Made by a program: the position numbers and the translations under genes. The notes under the pieces are model-generated. The model was given only the letters and a program-made list of their open reading frames with translations. It was not told the DNA's origin and searched no databases. From positions 1 to 63,492 of the forward strand of contig CAZLSW010000009.1 in assembly GCA_964562375.1 (NCBI GenBank): a stretch of DNA of 63,492 nt. The letters run 5' to 3'. Positions 47,616 through 56,143 of the stretch are shown here, piece by piece (the first letter of the stretch is position 1; each line of letters opens with the position of its first letter). Origin of the DNA: JAJPXC01 sp964562375 (GTDB lineage: Bacteria; Bacteroidota; Bacteroidia; Bacteroidales; Muribaculaceae).

Positions 47616-47652
47616 AAAAAGAGCCGGGGTCGTCGCGACCATGGCTCTTTTT
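47616..47652. terminator. Bidirectional Rho-independent terminator
   Basis: AAAAAGAGCC pairs with GGCTCTTTTT (10 bp), with an inner GGTCG/CGACC stem and a 3-base loop. It works on both strands by sequence. On the minus strand it lies about 120 bases past the stop of the 1487-residue secreted protein. Confidence 0.88.
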
Positions 47653-47770
47653 AAACAGGAATATACTTGTATCAGTCTCTTGAAGTGTGTGTTTTTCGGA
47701 AAATTATCTACTAACAGAATTTCTGGATATGATAGATCATAACACAAGCTATATATAGGATATGATAGGT

Positions 47771-50700
47771 TCAATATCGGATCATCTGGGCGGAGCCGTC
47801 GCCACGCACCTCGAGGAGGATTTGGCCGCGCTGGGGGTTCTTGACGGCGATACCTTGGAGGGTGTAGTAGCGGGTGGTGCCCACATGGAGGTCGGTGTCG
47901 AGATTCTCCACGCCGGTGGTAGAGGGGGAGCTGGCTGTTGCGCGAGCGGGCCTTACCTTGGTGATCGAGGTGCCGAAGAAGGTGGTAGCGGCGTTGCCGG
48001 CATAGGTGGCGTCGATACGGTATTGCCAGGTCGAGGGGTCGACGTTGGTAGCGTATTCGTTGCCATCGGCCACGACATAGGCGTAAACCACGCTGGTGCC
48101 TTGGGCGTCGTCGACAGCCTTGCCTTTGTCGTTGTCAAAGTCGAATGTGCCTTTGATATTGGTGGTCTCGCTGTCGGACTTCATGCTGGCCACACCGGCG
48201 GCACTGGCTCTCAAGCTGGCCTTGGAGTACATCTGATGGGGGAGCACTTTCCAGGAATCGCTGTCGCTGGTGCGGTAGTAGACGGTGTACCATGAGCGGG
48301 GCTCGGCCTCGGAGGCCGACGAGTAGTTCTTGGCGGGGGAGTCGAAGTCGACATCGACGCGATAGATCCAGAACTCATCCTGGCAATACTTGTCCTTAGC
48401 GTGCCATTGCTTGTAGACCTTCACATTTTGGTTGGCGACGGGCTTGGCGACGAAGTCACACACGCCGTTAGCGAATGTCTTGGCGCCGTAGATGAGCTTG
48501 GATTTATTGGTGCCATCATACCTGGTCTGGTAGATCGGCTGGATGAGAACCTGCACGTCGTTTATGGTATCCAATAGGCAAGTGCCGGAAGGAGTACCAA
48601 CCAGACAGCCGATATTGGCCGAGGAGGTGCCTGGGGTTACAAACTCGGTGTAAGGATCGGGGGTTTCGAAGACGCGGGATTCATGATCTGAATCAGGAGT
48701 AATCATCCACGAGCTGATAGTTTGACCTGTTGTGGTGCGCACATATTCCATCTTGTAACCACGCAACCAATAGGAAGCGTCAGAAGTGGTACAAACGCCC
48801 GTGACAGGGTTCCAGAGCACAGCACCCTCTTCACGCTGGATATCCACGCCTTCCGAGCGGGTAGTAGTAGTTGAACCGTCGGCCTTGGTGTAGCGGATAC
48901 GAGGTATGTATTGGATTTGGCAGCTGGGGAGCTCGGTGGTGGAGTGAATATGGTACTTGGCGATACGCACGCCGGGGACATATTGGTAGAGGTAGAAACC
49001 GTTACCATCCTCGTCGGCCACGGCGCCAAACCAGTTGCCGTTGGCATCCTCGGTCTTGACCTCGGTGCGGTCGATATCTGTTTGCTCGTAGGTGAGTACA
49101 GGAATCAATTCGCGGGGGTAAAGGTCGGCATTGCCACTGGGATTGGGTCGATACATTGTCACGCCATTACTTTCATACTCGCCAGCGATGCAGACGAAGA
49201 AGTCGCCTACGTTTTTCGACTTGGGGGCTTGGGGTGTAACCAAGAACAGTTTTTTCTTGCCCGTAGAGCCAGTGTAGAATGAGATACCGCCGGCGTTGTT
49301 GATACGCGAGGGGGTAGCCCAGAGCTGGGCTGAACTGTACTTATAACTATCTGTAGCATCTACGCTCGCGAGGAAACGATTGGACTTTACGTCAAAGAAA
49401 CCGTTGGAACGGACGCCGTGGATCATGTCGTTGTATTGGTCCAAGGGGAAAGCGTAAGGCTCGGTGGAGCCGGAGGAGATGTCGATTGTGGGAGCAACCT
49501 TCAGTTCTGTCGGGCTGCCGTTAACAATCTTCAGGCGATAGATGCAAGCGGTATTGTCCTCGGCGATGTAGACGTAACCACCCGCTGAAGTGAGCCAATG
49601 GCCTTTGCCCGAGAAGTAGTCGCTACGGTTGTAGATGGGGCTGTTGGTGGTGCGCCAATCTTTGGTATCAGCGAAAGTCAGCTTGGTGTTGCTGCTTAAG
49701 GTGGTCATATCCTTGAGGTCGATGGCATAAGCGGTGGTATAAGCGTAGGAGCTGCTTTCAAGAGTTTGATTGGTGAACCAGTCGGTAGTCTCGCCGGAGC
49801 CTTTCTTGCGTAGCACGAGGCCGCGGGCGCAACCGTAGTTGGAGAAGTCCCAACTAGAGGTTGATTTCTTGTAACGCACAAAGAGGTTTCCGTCCTCGTC
49901 CATGGCAATACCTACGCCGCCGTTGAAGTCGCCCTCGGCGGTTTTCCAAACTACCTCAGCGGTGTTGGCGGTTTTGAGTTTCGAGCCGGCCTCGGCGTTG
50001 ATGCGGATAATGCGACCCACCGTGCCGTTGACCTTGCTGATACCGGCCGACTGCTCTATCGAGCCGTCCTCTCGGTTGTAGATGTACCATGCTTTCTCAG
50101 TGGGGTTGAACACGCCTTGGCGATAGAGATTCTGGGCTGAGAACGACTTGATATATTTGTTCCACGATGCATCGATGGGGTAATTGTAAATCTCCTCGCA
50201 GACGAACTGCTCCACGGCGGTATCGTAAGCGCCCAGGGTGACGGTCTTCTCCGAGGATGCGGAATAGTAGCGATCGGCGGTGCGGAGAATTTTTTCCGAC
50301 TCATTGGAGTAGTAGACGCCCTTGATTTGGTAGATGTGGGAGCCTTGGGTAGCCTCCATGTCGACATAGTTGGTGGCGAGCACGTCGGAAGCGATTACCA
50401 CTCCGTCGCGGAGGATATCATAGCAAGAGGGGCGAGTGGAATAGGAAGTGAATTTCCATTCCAGTTGCACCTTTCCCATAGTAGAATAAACCAGGGGGTC
50501 CTGCACCCATTCGATAGTAGTGCTCTCGTAGGTGAAGCCCTTTGTATATGAATCTTCGTTGGAGGGGTCGGAGTTGTAGCATCCGTCTTTCTTCAGATAC
50601 ACGCGATAGGTGTAGCTATCACTGGTGTGGGTATAGGAGGTTGCGCCAGCTGAACGAGCAGGCCAACCTAATCCACCATCATCAGTGGAAGCGTCAACGT

Positions 50701-52234
50701 CATACCATACGCCATCCTTAAAATATTGAATGACGGGAGTAGCGTCCTCATAGCCAGCTGGCATAGTCCACTCGAATTTGGCTTTTTTTGTGCCGTTGCT
50801 GTCGGTATAGTCGGTGACGTTGAAATTGATGGGCGCGTCGACCTGCTCGGCGCTCTTTTTATTGATAATCACGTTGAAGTACTTGCCGCCACCGCCATTG
50901 GGCTGGAAAGCGAAAATCTTCAGCGTGGGGTATTTCGTGGTAGTGTCGGATTCGTCGGGATGCGTTTCATACGTGAAATAGCCGTCGAGCCAAATGCCGG
51001 CCCAATACATCGAGCGGCTGCTCCAGGAGGTAGATGTAAAGTTGTGGTAGGCTTTAGAACCAGTTGCAGTTGTACCGTCGGCGTAGGTAATATTAATAGC
51101 AGCACTTGAGGCGGGGATGGTGATTTTGGTGCCATCGTAGAGGTTCTCGAGGATAATGGCGGGGCAGTTGGTGGTATAAGCGGTAGAGCTGGAAGTGATA
51201 GCTGTAGTTGTACCGTCGGCTTGCTTGTCGGAAACGTAAACCAGCCAGTTGTCCTTGTCGGTGCCGCAAACGAAACCGCAGAACGGCAGTTGTCCCAGTT
51301 CGCGGCCTTTCTCGATGGCCACACCTGAGCGATCCTGTGGAATAGTGGTGAGGTAAACGTCGCCCAAAGCTCCGTTGGCCTGGTAAATCAAGGCCTGCTC
51401 GGGGTTGTCGCGGTTGGGACGTACCATTGTGTACGGGCCTGCGGTGAATGGGAGGGTGTACTCTTCGTGGTCGGAAGTGGTGGGAGTGCTTTCAGCGCGC
51501 ACGCGGCAACGCAGCAGACGGTCGGTGTCGGCGAGGGTAAACCACACGAATCCCGGATTGGCGTCATCGTCGTCGCGTGTATTGCCCGTAGCCCAGATGT
51601 AGTCAAAGCGACCGTAGGTAGTGCTGGTGCTACTCGAGGGCTTATCCTGGTCGTAAGGAGCATCGAAAAGATTGATGGTCCGGCGGGTAAGCAGGAAAGT
51701 GCTACGCAAGGAGGGATCGGTGGTCCAAAGATTCGAGTTGCGAGCGGCTGAGGACAATTGAACTACCGATGTTGATCCCTGATCGTGAGTACCAGTGATG
51801 AACACGATGTTGCCGTTGGAGTCGGAGGTGATTCCGCAGGTATTGATCTCGCCGGATGACCCTTTGCGCCAACGCGCATTGACGCTGTTTTGGCTTGACG
51901 ACCAAGGGTATGTCATCCCTTTAGTGTAGTCGATAGCGTAGACGTTGCCTTTTGTTGTAGCGTCGGTACTGCGCTCGAGGGCGAAGATGCGGGGCTTGTA
52001 TTTGAGAGAGTCGGTGCTAGGGATGGTAAAGCACATGGCTCTCACAGTGCCGTCGTTGTTGGGGCGGCAGGATGTGTCGGTAGAACCACTTGAGTTGATA
52101 CCCACATTGGTTTGCCAGGCAATGTTCCAAGTGATGTCCTTGGTGACCTGGATGGTTTTGGCTTGCACCGTTGGGGGGATTGCGCCGGCCAGCAGTAGCG
52201 TGGCCGCCGCAAGGGGGATGTAAAATCTTTTCAT
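47771..52234 (-). CDS. Very large secreted protein of unknown function
   Basis: 1487 residues from MKRFYIPLAAATLLLAG, which gives a clean signal peptide ending near VQAKT; an in-frame start at 52306 is less likely. No catalytic domain recognised. The first 450 residues show beta-propeller-like features (GITSDSNGNIVFITGTHD, GRFDYIWATGN). The middle has fibronectin-like sandwiches (FEWTMPAGYEDATPVI, SYTYRVYLKKDGCY). A second propeller-like stretch (GVGIAMDEDGNLFVRYKK) and further sandwiches follow. The last 35 residues (YYTLQGIAVKNPQRGQILLEV) fit the sorting-like motif seen in neighbours. It is likely surface-exposed or secreted. A -7 box lies at 52351-52358. It sits between the last left arm of array 1 and the first right arm of array 2. 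Confidence 0.8.
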   Translation of the reverse strand: MKRFYIPLAAATLLLAGAIPPTVQAKTIQVTKDITWNIAWQTNVGINSSGSTDTSCRPNNDGTVRAMCFTIPSTDSLKYKPRIFALERSTDATTKGNVYAIDYTKGMTYPWSSSQNSVNARWRKGSSGEINTCGITSDSNGNIVFITGTHDQGSTSVVQLSSAARNSNLWTTDPSLRSTFLLTRRTINLFDAPYDQDKPSSSTSTTYGRFDYIWATGNTRDDDDANPGFVWFTLADTDRLLRCRVRAESTPTTSDHEEYTLPFTAGPYTMVRPNRDNPEQALIYQANGALGDVYLTTIPQDRSGVAIEKGRELGQLPFCGFVCGTDKDNWLVYVSDKQADGTTTAITSSSTAYTTNCPAIILENLYDGTKITIPASSAAINITYADGTTATGSKAYHNFTSTSWSSRSMYWAGIWLDGYFTYETHPDESDTTTKYPTLKIFAFQPNGGGGKYFNVIINKKSAEQVDAPINFNVTDYTDSNGTKKAKFEWTMPAGYEDATPVIQYFKDGVWYDVDASTDDGGLGWPARSAGATSYTHTSDSYTYRVYLKKDGCYNSDPSNEDSYTKGFTYESTTIEWVQDPLVYSTMGKVQLEWKFTSYSTRPSCYDILRDGVVIASDVLATNYVDMEATQGSHIYQIKGVYYSNESEKILRTADRYYSASSEKTVTLGAYDTAVEQFVCEEIYNYPIDASWNKYIKSFSAQNLYRQGVFNPTEKAWYIYNREDGSIEQSAGISKVNGTVGRIIRINAEAGSKLKTANTAEVVWKTAEGDFNGGVGIAMDEDGNLFVRYKKSTSSWDFSNYGCARGLVLRKKGSGETTDWFTNQTLESSSYAYTTAYAIDLKDMTTLSSNTKLTFADTKDWRTTNSPIYNRSDYFSGKGHWLTSAGGYVYIAEDNTACIYRLKIVNGSPTELKVAPTIDISSGSTEPYAFPLDQYNDMIHGVRSNGFFDVKSNRFLASVDATDSYKYSSAQLWATPSRINNAGGISFYTGSTGKKKLFLVTPQAPKSKNVGDFFVCIAGEYESNGVTMYRPNPSGNADLYPRELIPVLTYEQTDIDRTEVKTEDANGNWFGAVADEDGNGFYLYQYVPGVRIAKYHIHSTTELPSCQIQYIPRIRYTKADGSTTTTRSEGVDIQREEGAVLWNPVTGVCTTSDASYWLRGYKMEYVRTTTGQTISSWMITPDSDHESRVFETPDPYTEFVTPGTSSANIGCLVGTPSGTCLLDTINDVQVLIQPIYQTRYDGTNKSKLIYGAKTFANGVCDFVAKPVANQNVKVYKQWHAKDKYCQDEFWIYRVDVDFDSPAKNYSSASEAEPRSWYTVYYRTSDSDSWKVLPHQMYSKASLRASAAGVASMKSDSETTNIKGTFDFDNDKGKAVDDAQGTSVVYAYVVADGNEYATNVDPSTWQYRIDATYAGNAATTFFGTSITKVRPARATASSPSTTGVENLDTDLHVGTTRYYTLQGIAVKNPQRGQILLEVRGDGSAQMIRY

Positions 52235-52350
52235 CGGTACGTTAGGTATAGATTTATAATTTTTTAAGTTATTAAGTAGCGATTCCTGTGTGACCGTGCG
52301 GTGCACTGTGTCGCGCCGGCCGCAGATAAGAGGTTTTATCTATCCACGTG

Positions 52351-52358
52351 CAAAATTA
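52351..52358 (-). promoter_or_regulatory. Candidate -7 box for the 1487-residue protein gene
   Basis: TAATTTTG on the minus strand, about 117 bases before the chosen ATG at 52234. No TTG is seen 20 bases upstream, so this is a partial match. Confidence 0.4.
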
Positions 52359-52439
52359 ATCTATAGGTTTGGGGCTGGTTGTTACGTATTTTCCATATTT
52401 TGCCTTATTTGTTCCAAAGAAGGGCGGGAAAAGGGACGG

Positions 52440-52735
52440 GGGGAACACAAAAGGACATAAAAGGGTTACGACGCGGGGGGTCACGCGGATGGGGGTCGAT
52501 TTTTTATCGATAGGGCTCGGCGTGGATTTTTAGCGCGCGGACGTGCGCAGAGGAATGCAGACAGGAAAGATGGGACCGTTGGAAGGTACCGAGGCCAAAC
52601 CGCCCCGTTGGGGCTGTGACTGGGGTCGGTAGATAGTTTCTGTTTATCCCCGCACTCCCTCGCTGCGCTCGGTTCGTACGGGGTTATTGCCATCCTCGCC
52701 GCGTTGCGGCTGATTGTACACTCCCCTACACATTA
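52440..52735. repeat. Probable dispersed intergenic element, GC-rich
   Basis: The non-coding 52307-52740 gap holds a GC-rich stretch with several short palindromes, such as CCGCCCCGTTGGGGCTG and CCTCGCTGCGCTCGG followed by TACGGGGTTATT. The layout resembles intergenic dispersed elements I associate with Bacteroidales genomes; that link is from memory, not from a search. A 70-codon minus-strand reading frame here (52481-52693) shows no protein-like features. Confidence 0.4.
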
Positions 52736-52754
52736 ATTTGCAGGTGTCCAGAAA

Positions 52755-53622
52755 TTTCTTCGTTTTCTTTTATTTCTTTGTTTTTCTTAGTGAAAAGAAT
52801 CAGAGCAAAGAAGAATCTTTTTCTTGGTGGGGGATCTCACGAAGAAACAGTAAGAAATGAAAGAACAGGAAGAAAAGCCCTCTATTTCTTCAGTTTCTTT
52901 TATTTCTTTGTTTTTCTTAGTGAAAAGAATCAGAGCAAAGAAGAATCTTTTCTTGGTGGGGGGATTTCACGAAGAAACTGTAAGAAATGAAAGAACAGGA
53001 AGAAATTTCTTGTGGTTCTTTTATTTCTTTGATTTTCTTAGTGAAAAGAATCAGAGCAAAGAAGAATCTTTTCTTGGATGGGATGTTTCACGAAGAAACT
53101 GTAAGAAATGAAAGAAATGGAAGAAAAGCCCTCTATTTCTTTGGGTTCTTTTATTTCTTTGATTTTCTTAGTGAAAAGAATCCAGCTTGAAGAAAGCTTT
53201 TCTTTTGAGGGGATCTCACGAAGAAGCTGTAAGAAATGAAAGAACAGGAAGAAAAGCCCTCTATTTCTTTGGGTTCTTTTATTTCTTTGATTTTCTTAGT
53301 GAAAAGAATCAGAGCAAAGAAGAGTCTTTTCTTGGTGGGGGATCTCACGAAGAAACAGTAAGAAATGAAAGAAATGGAAGAAATTTCTTGTGGTTCTTTT
53401 ATTTCTTTGATTTTCTTAGTGAAAAATTTACACAAAGAAGAATCTTTTATTGGTGGGGGGATTTCACGAAGAAACGGTAAGAAATGAAAGAAATGGAAGA
53501 AATTTCTTGTGGTTCTTTTATTTCTTTGTTTTTCTTAGTGAAAAATTTACACAAAGAAGAATCTTTTATTGGTGGGGATGTTTCACGAAGAAACGGTAAG
53601 AAATGAAAGAAATGGAAGAAAT
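52755..53622. repeat. Palindromic repeat array 2 (7 left arms)
   Basis: Same architecture as array 1 but a diverged subtype. It begins with a lone right arm (52755-52792) and ends with a lone left arm (53584 to about 53621). Left arms start at 52838, 52968, 53089, 53217, 53346, 53465 and 53584, so units are 119-130 bp. Loops are of the AGCCCTCTA or TTTCTTGTGG type. The spacer reads AAAGAATCAGAGCAAAG or, in the last two units, AAATTTACACAAAG, so neighbouring units are more alike, as expected from local duplication. The array lies between the secreted-protein gene and the 3' end of the AAA-ATPase/nuclease gene. Confidence 0.9.
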
Positions 53623-53637
53623 TTCTTGGGTAGGGGG

Positions 53638-55203
53638 TTAGGCGAGGGACCAGGCGGTGATGTTGCGGTCGGTGGAGGAGAAGACGATGCCGATTTTGTA
53701 GACTTGGCGTCCGTCGGCGTGCCAGCGCAGGGCGTATCCCTGGGAGTCGATTTGCGCCAGGGCCTCCTCGGGGGTGCCGTCGAGTTTGAACTCAAAGACG
53801 TACACGCGGTTGTAGGTGGAGAGCACCATGTCGACGCGTCCGCGCGACTGGCTCATCTCGCTTTGGGTGTAAATGCCGGCCATCATGCATATCACGTGGA
53901 CGAGCATGTGGAAGGTTGCCTCCATTGTCTTGTCGGGCCACAGGTGATAAGGTACCGAGGCGATCACGCTCTGCATCACGGCGACCATCTGGGCGACATC
54001 GCCAGTGTTGACGGCCTGCTGCAATTTCTGGAGCTCAATTGACATTCCACGGTGGTCAATGCCCATGAATTGGGGCACAAGTTTGGTCACCAAGGCTCGC
54101 TGCACCTCTCCGTTGGGGAATCCCAGAGTAACCCAATTGTCTTTTGCTTCCTTGATGGTAAGGTAACCGGTTTGATAGAACAACGGTATGGGGTTATTCT
54201 CCTCGTAGATGTCACCCAAGTCGTTGATGTCAACGCGCGCACCATCGAGATCGGCCAAAGAGTAGTTATTTGCCCTGAGGAAATCAACGAGAATTTTAGA
54301 GGTTCCTGTGGAGAACCAGTAGTCGCGCATATCTAAATCGTACATGCAGCGTAGGATACTGAAGGGATTGGTAACTTTATCGTTCTCCTTGGAGAATCGG
54401 TAACCATCGTATTCTTGGAGGAGGCGGGAAATCGTGTCCTCGAAATCCCAACCGTATTTATCTCCTAACTTTTGTATATAAGGAGTGAAATACTGTCTCA
54501 ATTCCTCGGGGGTAAAGCCACAAATGGTGGAGTATTTTTCGGATAGGGACAGGTCGAGGAGGTTGTTGAGCCCGGAGAAGATGGTGACATGGTGGAAGCG
54601 GGCGACGCCCGTAAGCATGGCGAAACGAGTCATATCGCCGCGCGCCTTTATATTAATGTAGAAATCGCGGAGCACTTCGCTTGAAGCCTCAAGGTTTTCC
54701 TTATCACGTAACACCGAGATCAATCCCTTGTCATATTCATCCACCAGAATCACCACCTGCCTGCCAGTCTTCGATCGCAACGTTGAAATCAAATCTCCAA
54801 ACATTTCGGCGGCAGTAGCCTCTGGGTCAGGAATTGCAACTTCATGGCGCACAAATTCCTCTCTTAGGAGACGCCGAAGCGATCGCTCTAATTCCGTTGC
54901 CGATTTTGACTCGCAGAGCGACAGGTCGAAGCGAATCACCGGGTATTTCTCCCATTTTTGCTCTAATTTCTCTATCGCTAAGCCCTGAAACAGCTCTTTT
55001 CGCCCCTCAAAATAGGCTTGGAGGGTGCTAAGTATCAGACTTTTGCCAAAGCGTCGCGGGCGAGCAAGAAAATAGGTATAGTGCTCGCGAGTAAGCTGGA
55101 AAAGAAATGCTGTTTTGTCGACATAGAGATAATTATTCTCCCGGATAGTGGGAAAATCCTGGATGCCGATGGGCAGGCTTTGGAGAGTATCAAGAGTGGC
55201 CAT
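53638..55203 (-). CDS. AAA-ATPase-like protein with C-terminal PD-(D/E)XK nuclease-like domain
   Basis: 521 residues, normal for this Bacteroidetes-rich family. The N-terminal AAA-ATPase-like domain opens LPIGIQDFPTIRENNYLYVDK. It has a P-loop-like RPRRFGKSLILSTL and Walker B VVILVDEYDKGL. The C-terminal PDDEXK_9 (DUF1703) domain has GRVDMVLSTYNRVYVFEFKLDG with Asp and Glu-x-Lys. Members are present in many copies per genome; function is unknown, with mobile or conflict-related roles suspected. The start codon lies within a perfect 9-bp palindrome (55202-55228). Its 3' end abuts the outermost left arm of array 2. It runs in the same direction as the rhamnose operon, 57 bases beyond rhaD. Confidence 0.9.
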   Translation of the reverse strand: MATLDTLQSLPIGIQDFPTIRENNYLYVDKTAFLFQLTREHYTYFLARPRRFGKSLILSTLQAYFEGRKELFQGLAIEKLEQKWEKYPVIRFDLSLCESKSATELERSLRRLLREEFVRHEVAIPDPEATAAEMFGDLISTLRSKTGRQVVILVDEYDKGLISVLRDKENLEASSEVLRDFYINIKARGDMTRFAMLTGVARFHHVTIFSGLNNLLDLSLSEKYSTICGFTPEELRQYFTPYIQKLGDKYGWDFEDTISRLLQEYDGYRFSKENDKVTNPFSILRCMYDLDMRDYWFSTGTSKILVDFLRANNYSLADLDGARVDINDLGDIYEENNPIPLFYQTGYLTIKEAKDNWVTLGFPNGEVQRALVTKLVPQFMGIDHRGMSIELQKLQQAVNTGDVAQMVAVMQSVIASVPYHLWPDKTMEATFHMLVHVICMMAGIYTQSEMSQSRGRVDMVLSTYNRVYVFEFKLDGTPEEALAQIDSQGYALRWHADGRQVYKIGIVFSSTDRNITAWSLA

Positions 55204-55228
55204 ATTCGCGGTTGTTTAACGCGAATAT
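55202..55228. promoter_or_regulatory. Perfect inverted repeat over a start codon
   Basis: ATATTCGCG and CGCGAATAT with a 9-base loop. The ATG of the AAA-ATPase/nuclease gene (55203-55201) lies at the end of one arm. In RNA it would mask the start codon; as DNA it could be an operator. Confidence 0.5.
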
Positions 55229-55260
55229 AGCCACTTTTTTCCACATTTACAAAAGCACGA

Positions 55261-56070
55261 TTATTTGGGGAGATGGAAGGCGAGGGAGATCTCGCGCATC
55301 TGTGAGTCGGTCATGCCGTCGGGGGTGAAACCCATGGCGCGGGCGTCGCGGTAGATGGTGGCGCTCTTGTTGAGTGTGTCGACCATGTCGAAGGCCTCCA
55401 TCACGTCGGTGGCGACGGCAAACACGCCGTGCTTCTCCCACATCACCACGTCGTAGTCGTCGTCGATAGCGCGGATAGTAGCCTCGGCCAACTCGACGCT
55501 CGAGGGCATCATATACGGGACGATTCCCAGTCCGCGGGGACAGAATGCCTTGGTTTCGGGAATCATCGACCATAGGATGTGGGTGAGAACGTCCTTTTTG
55601 AGGAACTCTTGGGTATGGCTCATTGCGACGAGTTGGATGGGATGGGTGTGGAGCGAGGCGCGATAGGGGTATCCTTTGGCCAGGAGGTAGTTGTGGACGC
55701 TCAGATGGGATGGTAGCTCGGAGGTGGGTTTGACGGGGTGGTCGGCGATGATCTGGTAGTGGGCGCCGTCGTCGAGCACGCGGATGAGGGAGCCGTTGGC
55801 CATGGGGTCGCGGGCGAGGTCGCGCATTCGGCGGTTGGTGCCTTTGCAGAAGAAACATTTGCCGGCGACGTGGGGGAGGGTCATGCCTATGGCAATAGGA
55901 TCGGTGATTGGGGGCAGGGAGGCGATTTCGGGAGTGATGGAGTCGGTGACGTTGACGGTGATGTTGCCGCCGTTGCGCTCGGCCCAGCCTTTTTGCCAGA
56001 GGTATCCGGCGGTTTCGGCCACGGCGTCGACCTCGCGGCGCAATTTATCGGAAAGGTTGAGAACGGACAT
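55261..56070 (-). CDS. rhaD: L-rhamnulose-1-phosphate aldolase
   Basis: Zinc class II aldolase splitting L-rhamnulose-1-phosphate into dihydroxyacetone phosphate and L-lactaldehyde, the last step of rhamnose catabolism. 269 residues, normal length. Family features: AERNGGNITVNV, the phosphate/zinc region SLHTHPIQLVAMSH with paired His, and MWEKHGVFAVATDVMEAFDMVDTLNKSA. Start MSVLNLSDKLRREV. It is the last of the rha genes, 70 bases after rhaT; the gap is almost entirely a 7-bp tandem repeat. Bacteroides calls the equivalent gene rhaA, so naming differs by organism. Confidence 0.95.
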   Translation of the reverse strand: MSVLNLSDKLRREVDAVAETAGYLWQKGWAERNGGNITVNVTDSITPEIASLPPITDPIAIGMTLPHVAGKCFFCKGTNRRMRDLARDPMANGSLIRVLDDGAHYQIIADHPVKPTSELPSHLSVHNYLLAKGYPYRASLHTHPIQLVAMSHTQEFLKKDVLTHILWSMIPETKAFCPRGLGIVPYMMPSSVELAEATIRAIDDDYDVVMWEKHGVFAVATDVMEAFDMVDTLNKSATIYRDARAMGFTPDGMTDSQMREISLAFHLPK

Positions 56071-56080
56071 GGGGACGGGA

Positions 56081-56143
56081 GTTGTTAGTTGTTAGTTGTT
56101 AGTTGTTAGTTGTTAGTTGTTGGTTGTTAGTTGTTAGTTGTTA
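56081..56143. repeat. 7-bp tandem repeat (GTTGTTA)
   Basis: Nine 7-base steps of GTTGTTA with one GTTGGTT variant between rhaT and rhaD. It runs into the rhaT stop codon, whose TTA at 56141 is the last repeat copy. Confidence 0.88.

Noticed and set aside
52481..52693. 70-codon minus-strand frame
   Set aside because: Lies in a GC-rich palindromic intergenic element and has no protein-like features.
46071..53622. Repeat arrays considered as CRISPR
   Set aside because: Units are 119-133 bp with 38-39 base imperfect arms, the intervening loops are a few recurring sequences rather than unique spacers, and no cas genes are present.
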